Source of the DNA: JBLHGU01 sp047615875
GTDB lineage: Bacteria; Pseudomonadota; Gammaproteobacteria; Arenicellales; CAJQKF01
Length of the DNA: 11,427 nucleotides
Reading direction: 5' to 3'
Assembly: GCA_047615875.1 (NCBI GenBank)
Contig: JBLHGU010000158.1
Location: forward strand, 1 to 11,427
In this document: in pieces, positions 6,806 to 11,427 of the stretch
Numbering within the stretch: the first letter of the stretch is position 1
Layout of the letters: each line of letters starts with the position of its first letter
Made by a program: the position numbers and the translations under genes
The notes under the pieces: generated by a model
Told to the model about the DNA's origin: nothing
Seen by the model: only the letters and a program-made list of their open reading frames with translations
Databases searched by the model: none

Positions 6806-8172
6806 TGACATTGCAGGCTACTCTCATTATTTTGGGGGTTGTGGCCCTTGCGCTGGTGTTTGTTATTTCTTTCTGGAAGGATCGAGTTGGAGGGATATTT
6901 TCCCGCAAACGACGTTTGCCGGTATTGGCAGAACATAGAAGTTATGGTTTGACCCCGAGTCGAGATTTCTTTCTTGATGCAGTACCACATAATGAGGAAA
7001 CCGAGCCTTCGTTAGACGCGCTGCCTGATGATCTTGAAGGGCTTAATGAGTCGAGTCCGAATCCTCATATCGATGTAAATCTGAAAACTCCAAAGGGAAA
7101 AACTGATCCAGCTTTTGAGCATACTTTGTTCCCAAATCCTAAAAAGAAACGCATCTGGAAAAATTTCGGGGGAAAAGGTTCTGTTGAGCCTAAACAAAGC
7201 GAAATCTTTGCAGATATCCCAATTGTCAAAAACAAGATTGAAGCACAAGATTCGTTGCCGAATGAGGTTACCCTTCCGGATAGTTCAGTTGCGGCAAGCC
7301 TAAACACAACCCGACCGGTAGAGGATTTAGCCCAACTGGAGCCGAGTAGTCTGAAACAACTGGATTACTGGGTACGTATTTACGGTGACGAACCCGTTAG
7401 TCGTGATCTGGTGCTGAGTGTTTATAAACAGCAGGAATATCTTTTGGAGCATGCCCATAGTTTGCACGGTCGCTTATTGTCGAGCCGAAAATGGCGCAGT
7501 CTTGATGAGGAAATAGAGTCTGCCGAATTTACCGATATCATTCTTACATTACAACTGTCAGACAGAACGGGGCCGGTAACAGAATCAGAATTAACCAAGT
7601 TTACCAATCTGGTATTTTCCCTGTCTGAGGCATTGGATAGAAAATTTAATTTCCAATGTAGCGTAGAAGACGCCCAGGCGCAGGCAGAGCGACTTGAGCA
7701 ATTTAGCAAACAATACGATCTTCTAGCCATTATTAATATCTGTGGAGAAGGTGACAGGTTGTTTTCCGGTGCGGCTGTGGTTCGAGCAGTGGAGGGTGCC
7801 GGGATGCACTATGGAGATATGCAGGTTTTCCATGGGCCTGACGGCGACGACGGAAAGCCTCTATTTACATTGGCCAATATGGTTAAACCGGGAATGTTCG
7901 AGCTGGATAAAATGGGCGACTTTACAACTCCCGGACTCACTCTGTTTATGAATGTGCCCAAATGTCCTCAGCCAGGTGAAGTTTTCTCTAAAATGTCTAC
8001 CGTGGCTCAGAAAATATCTACTATTCTGGGAGGTGTGCTTAAGGATCAAAAGCATCAGTCACTGGATGAGAAAGTCATAAAGGGTATTAAGCGGCAGGTC
8101 GAAGAAATCGGTGACGAAATGAGCGAGCTTGGCATTGAGCCGGGTAGCGAGGAAGCTCTAAGGTTGTTTTAG
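6805..8172 (+). CDS. zipA: Cell division protein ZipA, unusually long form
   Basis: ZipA anchors the FtsZ ring to the inner membrane and helps recruit later divisome proteins. A short N-terminus leads into one transmembrane helix (about residues 5-24), followed by a positively charged stretch (KDRVGG, SRKRR) that keeps the rest in the cytoplasm. Residues about 40-180 form a low-complexity, charged and Pro/Ser-containing linker. The C-terminal FtsZ-binding domain (about 303-440) is clear from IINI, the FHGPDG region, LFTLANMVKPGMF, DFTTPGLTLFMNVP and GGVLKDQ, all matching conserved ZipA_C positions. At 455 residues it is much longer than E. coli (328) or P. aeruginosa (about 290) ZipA. The excess is largely an ordered-looking segment at about 185-290 (from LDYWVRIYG to LDRKFNFQ) whose pattern resembles a divergent ZipA_C copy. 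Translation is probably coupled to smc by the TAATG overlap, and ligA follows 9 bases later. Confidence 0.93.
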   Translation: MTLQATLIILGVVALALVFVISFWKDRVGGIFSRKRRLPVLAEHRSYGLTPSRDFFLDAVPHNEETEPSLDALPDDLEGLNESSPNPHIDVNLKTPKGKTDPAFEHTLFPNPKKKRIWKNFGGKGSVEPKQSEIFADIPIVKNKIEAQDSLPNEVTLPDSSVAASLNTTRPVEDLAQLEPSSLKQLDYWVRIYGDEPVSRDLVLSVYKQQEYLLEHAHSLHGRLLSSRKWRSLDEEIESAEFTDIILTLQLSDRTGPVTESELTKFTNLVFSLSEALDRKFNFQCSVEDAQAQAERLEQFSKQYDLLAIINICGEGDRLFSGAAVVRAVEGAGMHYGDMQVFHGPDGDDGKPLFTLANMVKPGMFELDKMGDFTTPGLTLFMNVPKCPQPGEVFSKMSTVAQKISTILGGVLKDQKHQSLDEKVIKGIKRQVEEIGDEMSELGIEPGSEEALRLF

Positions 8173-8181
8173 CCTAATAAT

Positions 8182-10200
8182 ATGACTTCACAAGTTGACG
8201 CAAAAGACCTGGTTACGAAACTAACCACGCAATTAGAGCAGCATAACTATGCTTATTATGTTCTGGACCAACCAACCATTCCGGACGCTGAATATGATCG
8301 TCTCTTACGACAGCTTGAGGCTCTAGAAAATCAGTATCCTAATCTAGTGCAACCGTTTTCACCAACTCGTCGAGTTGGTGCAAGGCCAGATAATGGTTTT
8401 CAGGAAGTAGAGCATGAAATGCCAATGCTATCACTTTCAAATGCCTTTGATGACGAAGAGGTTGATGACTTTCATCAGCGTGTTTGTAAAAATCTGAATA
8501 TTGAGAATGTCAGTTATGCTGTTGAGCCAAAGCTAGACGGATTGGCCATTAGCATCATTTACGCACAAGGACTGCTGCAACGTGCTGCAACTCGCGGTGA
8601 TGGCCAAACCGGCGAAGATGTCACCCAAAACGTGCGTTCAATTTCTAGCATTCCCTTGAAGCTGCGTGGTGAAAACCTTCCTTCGCGACTGGAGGTGCGT
8701 GGTGAAATCTTTATATCTCGGGCAGGTTTCGAGAAGTTAAATGAGCGGCAGACAGCACTTGGCGAAAAACTGTATGTCAACCCCCGTAATGCGGCCGCCG
8801 GTAGCCTAAGACAATTGGACCCGGCTATTTCTGCCCAGCGACCACTAGAATTTTATGCCTACAGTATTGGTGTGTTCGATGGTTTTGATGTGCCTGATGG
8901 TCACTATGAGACCCTGATGGCATTGAAAGATCTGGGTGTTCGAGTTAATCCAGAAACTATTCTGGTAGCAGGTTTGCAGGGTCTGTTGGACGCCTATGCT
9001 GAGCTTGGCCAACGTAGAGATAGTCTCGACTACGAAATCGATGGCATCGTTTACAAGGTGAATAATCATCAGCTGCAGCAAAACCTGGGGTTCGTGTCCA
9101 GAGCGCCACGCTGGGCGTTAGCCAGAAAATTTCCCGCTCAGGAGGAAATTACGATAGTTGAGGGCATTGATGTTCAGGTTGGCAGGACCGGAGCCGTTAC
9201 TCCTGTCGCGAGGCTACAACCTGTATTCGTAGGTGGTGTTACTGTTTCTAACGCTACTTTGCATAATGCAACGGAGATTGAGCGTCTGGACGTGCGCGTG
9301 GGCGACAGTGTTATTGTGCGTCGCGCGGGTGATGTCATACCTAATGTGGTATCGGTTGTTTTAGACCGGCGTCCTGAAACCACCGAGCCTTATAATTTTC
9401 CAACTCGCTGCCCTGTATGCGACTCAGGCGTGTTACTTGACGATGGTGGCGTTATTGCCCGTTGCAGCGGTGGTCTTTACTGCAGTGCACAGGTTAAGGA
9501 GTCGATTAAGCATTTCGCTTCACGTCGTGCAATGGACATTGAGGGGCTCGGCAGTAAGCTGGTTGACCAGTTAGTCGATGACGGGCATATAAAGAACATT
9601 GCAGATCTGTATTCTCTGGATACCGATAAGCTTATCGGTATGGAACGTCTGGCAGAAAAATCAGCTGGTAATTTAGTAACAGCACTAGTTAAGTCCCGCC
9701 AAACCACACTACCACGATTTTTGTTCGCTTTGGGTATTCCCCAGGTAGGCGAAACTACTGCCGGCCAGTTGGCTGATCATTTTGGTGGTATTGATGCGAT
9801 AAAATTAGCTGATCAGGAGGTACTTGAAACCGTCGCAGACATAGGTCCTGTGGTGGCAGAAAATATTATTGGTTTTTTCTCTCAGAGTCATAATCTTGAG
9901 GTAATTCAGGGCTTGCTGGATGCGGGGATAAGCTGGCCTAAGCCTGCAGCTCCTGCCATTGATGCGGTTTTATCAGGTAAAACCATTGTTCTTACAGGAA
10001 CATTAACCCGTATAGGACGAGGTGAAGCAAAGGACAAGCTTGCTGCCCTGGGGGCTAAGGTTACATCTAGTGTTTCTAAAAAAACCGACTATGTTGTTGC
10101 CGGTGCAGATCCTGGTTCAAAGCTGGATAAGGCAGAAAAGCTCGGAGTGGAAATACTCGATGAGGAAGGACTATTCGATTTGCTGGCGGCATCAAGTTAG
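8182..10200 (+). CDS. ligA: NAD-dependent DNA ligase LigA
   Basis: Seals nicks with NAD as cofactor; essential for joining Okazaki fragments and for repair. The 672 residues match the normal family length (E. coli 671). The order is: Ia domain at the N-terminus (NAD binding; HNYAYYVLDQPTIPDAEYD); adenylation domain with active-site Lys117 in KLDG (117-120) and the EIDGIVYKVN motif; an OB fold (about 325-400); a four-Cys zinc finger (Cys410, 413, 428, 434); helix-hairpin-helix repeats (about 440-580); and a C-terminal BRCT domain (about 595-670, beginning LSGKTIVLTGTL). No key residue is missing. The ATG at 8182 is the only sensible start; the Shine-Dalgarno is poor, which fits translation coupled to zipA. 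Two long palindromes lie inside the gene (8360-8380 and 9620-9641). It ends with TAG 12 bases from the stop of the convergent gene, with no visible terminator between them. Confidence 0.97.
   Translation: MTSQVDAKDLVTKLTTQLEQHNYAYYVLDQPTIPDAEYDRLLRQLEALENQYPNLVQPFSPTRRVGARPDNGFQEVEHEMPMLSLSNAFDDEEVDDFHQRVCKNLNIENVSYAVEPKLDGLAISIIYAQGLLQRAATRGDGQTGEDVTQNVRSISSIPLKLRGENLPSRLEVRGEIFISRAGFEKLNERQTALGEKLYVNPRNAAAGSLRQLDPAISAQRPLEFYAYSIGVFDGFDVPDGHYETLMALKDLGVRVNPETILVAGLQGLLDAYAELGQRRDSLDYEIDGIVYKVNNHQLQQNLGFVSRAPRWALARKFPAQEEITIVEGIDVQVGRTGAVTPVARLQPVFVGGVTVSNATLHNATEIERLDVRVGDSVIVRRAGDVIPNVVSVVLDRRPETTEPYNFPTRCPVCDSGVLLDDGGVIARCSGGLYCSAQVKESIKHFASRRAMDIEGLGSKLVDQLVDDGHIKNIADLYSLDTDKLIGMERLAEKSAGNLVTALVKSRQTTLPRFLFALGIPQVGETTAGQLADHFGGIDAIKLADQEVLETVADIGPVVAENIIGFFSQSHNLEVIQGLLDAGISWPKPAAPAIDAVLSGKTIVLTGTLTRIGRGEAKDKLAALGAKVTSSVSKKTDYVVAGADPGSKLDKAEKLGVEILDEEGLFDLLAASS
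8360..8380. repeat. 21-base palindrome within ligA
   Basis: Ten-base arms (8360-8369 and 8371-8380) are perfect reverse complements around a single central T. It encodes the conserved SPTRRVG motif (residues 60-66). The two adjacent Arg codons (CGT CGA) and the flanking Thr/Val codons (ACT/GTT) make it self-complementary, so protein constraint explains part of it. Confidence 0.6.
9620..9641. repeat. Perfect 22-base palindrome within ligA
   Basis: Bases 9620-9641 read the same on both strands with no spacer and no mismatch, centred on a HindIII-type AAGCTT at 9628-9633. It covers codons for D-T-D-K-L-I-G-M (residues 480-487) in the helix-hairpin-helix region. A perfect dyad of this length is not expected by chance in a window of this size, and this peptide is not an obvious source of self-complementarity. 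Confidence 0.75.
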
Positions 10201-10212
10201 GTTTTCAATATA

Positions 10213-10680
10213 TTACTCACAAACAGTTCTTAACTCTTTAATCGGTGGTAGCGTTGATGCCAGGGCAAAGCCTTCGACAAAGTTGCCTGTTCCCGAAGTT
10301 AATCTGAAAAGGATGAAGTCTGGCAGATTTCGGATCATTGAAAAAGTTTCACCATATTTTTCAACTAATTGATCTAATATCATTGTTTCAGTCGATGCGT
10401 TCTTATCGATGACTTCAACAGTACAATGATACTGAACTCTTGTGCGCGCAAAAATCTCCTCTGATTCGGCTTCATCGGCAATAAATAGCACAGATGCCTT
10501 TAATTGTTGTTGCAAATTATCAGTGTGATCGGCCAGGCGGCTAAGGAAAAGATAAATATGCACATCATCGCAATAGAATGGTGCATAGCTGGCAAGCGGA
10601 TTACCGCTGCTATCGATACTAGCCAGTAGCAGGCTTCGTCTTTGGTGAATGAATTTTCTGGCTCTTTCCAAACGTTTCAA
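10213..10680 (-). CDS. HugZ/HutZ-like pyridoxamine-phosphate-oxidase-fold protein
   Basis: A 155-residue split-beta-barrel protein of the FMN-binding/PNPOx fold, closest in pattern to HutZ/HugZ proteins that take part in heme use. Recognisable stretches are RRSLLLASID, then G-x-P-x-ASYAPF (about residues 26-34), the LSRLADHTDNL loop (about 46-56), VLFIADEAESEEIFARTRVQY, and DFILFRLTSGTGNFVEGF (about 120-138), all at the places expected for this family. The protein ends soon after and has no histidine in its last 90 or so residues other than His85 in YHCTVEV. The C-terminal His that binds heme in HutZ/HugZ therefore seems absent, and a heme-related role is uncertain. There is no ATG or GTG in a suitable place: the frame is closed upstream at 10690-10692, and the best start is TTG at 10680, with AGG 8 bases upstream. 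A second TTG is at 10671. It converges on ligA and is divergent from the helicase gene. Confidence 0.72.
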   Translation of the reverse strand: MKRLERARKFIHQRRSLLLASIDSSGNPLASYAPFYCDDVHIYLFLSRLADHTDNLQQQLKASVLFIADEAESEEIFARTRVQYHCTVEVIDKNASTETMILDQLVEKYGETFSMIRNLPDFILFRLTSGTGNFVEGFALASTLPPIKELRTVCE

Positions 10681-10702
10681 TGCAGTAGCCTATAGGTGGA
10701 TG

Positions 10703-10708
10703 TTTATA
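10703..10708 (-). promoter_or_regulatory. Candidate -10 element for the HugZ-like gene
   Basis: TATAAA on the minus strand (5 of 6 matches) lies 22 bases before the TTG start, in the 76-base gap shared with the divergent helicase gene. I see no matching -35 at normal spacing, so this is weak. Confidence 0.25.
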
Positions 10709-10756
10709 CAGGTTATGTTACTATGAACTGATGAGTAGTCAGGAAAATATTTTGTA

Positions 10757-11427
10757 ATGTTTCACCCCATTGTCCAATCCTGGTTTGATAAATCATTTGC
10801 TGGGCCAACCCCATGTCAGATTCGCGCATGGCCGGCTATAAGGAATGGCACTGATGTGCTTATATCCGCCCCAACCGGGTCCGGTAAAACCTTTGCGGCT
10901 TTTTTATCCTGCATAGATGAGCTGGCCACAGAGTCAATCCAACGAAACGGTTTACCCGATGAAACTCGGGTGTTGTATGTCTCGCCATTAAAGGCGTTGT
11001 CCAATGATATCGAGAAGAATCTACGTGATCCATTAAACCATATCAATCAGGCGCTGCTTGATTTCGGTGTTGCCTGGCCACTTAACGCGGCGGTAAGAAC
11101 GGGCGATACCCCAGCAGGTGAACGTGCGAAAATGGTTAAAAAACCACCGCATATTCTGGTCACTACTCCAGAGTCGCTATTTATCTTACTTACCAGTGTG
11201 TCTGGTCGGGCAATGCTATCTACGGTGCGTACTACGATCGTTGATGAAATTCATGCCGTGGCTGCAAACAAGCGTGGGGCGCACCTCTCACTGTCACTGG
11301 AGCGACTCGCTGAGCTTACCGGCAAACCACCTTTGCGAATCGGCTTGTCCGCAACACAAAATCCTTTATCCAGAGTGGCGGAATTCCTATCCGGCAAGAC
11401 GGGAAAAGAAAATGATGTGCTTATTGT
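10757..11427 (+). CDS. Lhr-type DEAD/DEAH-box helicase, 3' end outside the window
   Basis: The first 223 codons of a superfamily 2 helicase. It starts MFHPIVQSWFDKSFAGPTPCQ, in which the F-x-x-P-T-x-x-Q segment is the Q-motif-like adenine-recognition region. Motif I is APTGSGKT (residues 38-45), motif Ia is in VSPLKAL, motif Ib is in TTPESL, motif II is DEIH (163-166) and motif III is SAT (198-200). The wording around these (RTGDTPAGER, PHILVTTPESLFILLTS, EIHAVAANKRGAHLSLSLERL) is typical of Lhr/Lhr-Core helicases, DNA-repair-linked 3'-5' translocases. The second RecA domain, winged-helix and Lhr-specific regions are beyond the right edge, so Lhr-Core and full-length Lhr (and forms linked to a ligase/nuclease cluster) cannot be told apart. 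The ATG at 10757 is the only start, since an in-frame TAG lies at 10736-10738. AGGA is 12 bases upstream, rather far. Confidence 0.9.
   Translation, partial: MFHPIVQSWFDKSFAGPTPCQIRAWPAIRNGTDVLISAPTGSGKTFAAFLSCIDELATESIQRNGLPDETRVLYVSPLKALSNDIEKNLRDPLNHINQALLDFGVAWPLNAAVRTGDTPAGERAKMVKKPPHILVTTPESLFILLTSVSGRAMLSTVRTTIVDEIHAVAANKRGAHLSLSLERLAELTGKPPLRIGLSATQNPLSRVAEFLSGKTGKENDVLI

Noticed and set aside
8569..8591. Short direct repeat of GCTGCAAC in ligA
   Set aside because: Two 8-base copies in conserved coding sequence; no sign of a larger repeat or of instability.
10022..10372. Plus-strand open frame of 116 residues across the ligA end
   Set aside because: It overlaps the LigA BRCT domain and then the opposite-strand HugZ-like gene; the composition looks like an out-of-frame shadow.
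1..11427. Mobile element, CRISPR array, toxin-antitoxin or defence island
   Set aside because: No transposase, integrase, spaced repeats or defence-type genes were seen; every gene is a recognisable chromosomal family, and the Lhr helicase fragment alone does not make a defence system.

Overview
This window looks like ordinary chromosome from a gammaproteobacterium. It encodes ZipA, a gammaproteobacterial division protein, in the order smc-zipA-ligA, which I recall from Pseudomonas and relatives. DksA, a YibF-type GST and a YheT-type hydrolase point the same way. The presence of Smc rather than MukB argues against Enterobacterales and Vibrionales. The species cannot be fixed from the sequence. 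I see no phage, transposon, CRISPR array, tRNA or rRNA, and no obvious change of base composition that would suggest recent transfer.

Layout. Positions 1-923 (+) hold the 3' part of a WecA-type polyprenyl-phosphate sugar-phosphate transferase gene. It meets tail to tail, with no spacer, a YheT-type alpha/beta hydrolase gene (924-1907, -). Upstream of the hydrolase on the same strand is dksA (2009-2452, -). The 101 bases between these two genes carry a perfect 15-bp hairpin, a classical U-tract terminator and a candidate promoter threaded through that terminator. Divergent from dksA is a YibF-like GST gene (2600-3223, +).

Next comes the core unit smc-zipA-ligA (3302-10200, +). smc and zipA overlap by one base, and zipA and ligA are 9 bases apart. 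The unit joins chromosome compaction (Smc), Z-ring anchoring at the inner membrane (ZipA) and nick sealing during replication and repair (LigA). After ligA, a HugZ/HutZ-like flavin/heme-family gene (10213-10680, -) converges on it with only 12 bases between. Divergent from that gene, an Lhr-type DEAD/DEAH helicase gene starts at 10757 and runs off the right edge.

I found no undescribed multi-gene system. The points most worth a second look are: an unusually long ZipA that seems to carry a second, divergent ZipA_C-like segment; a HutZ-like protein with a TTG start and no C-terminal histidine; the compact hairpin/terminator/promoter arrangement after dksA; and three long, near-perfect palindromes inside coding sequence (one in the hydrolase gene, two in ligA).
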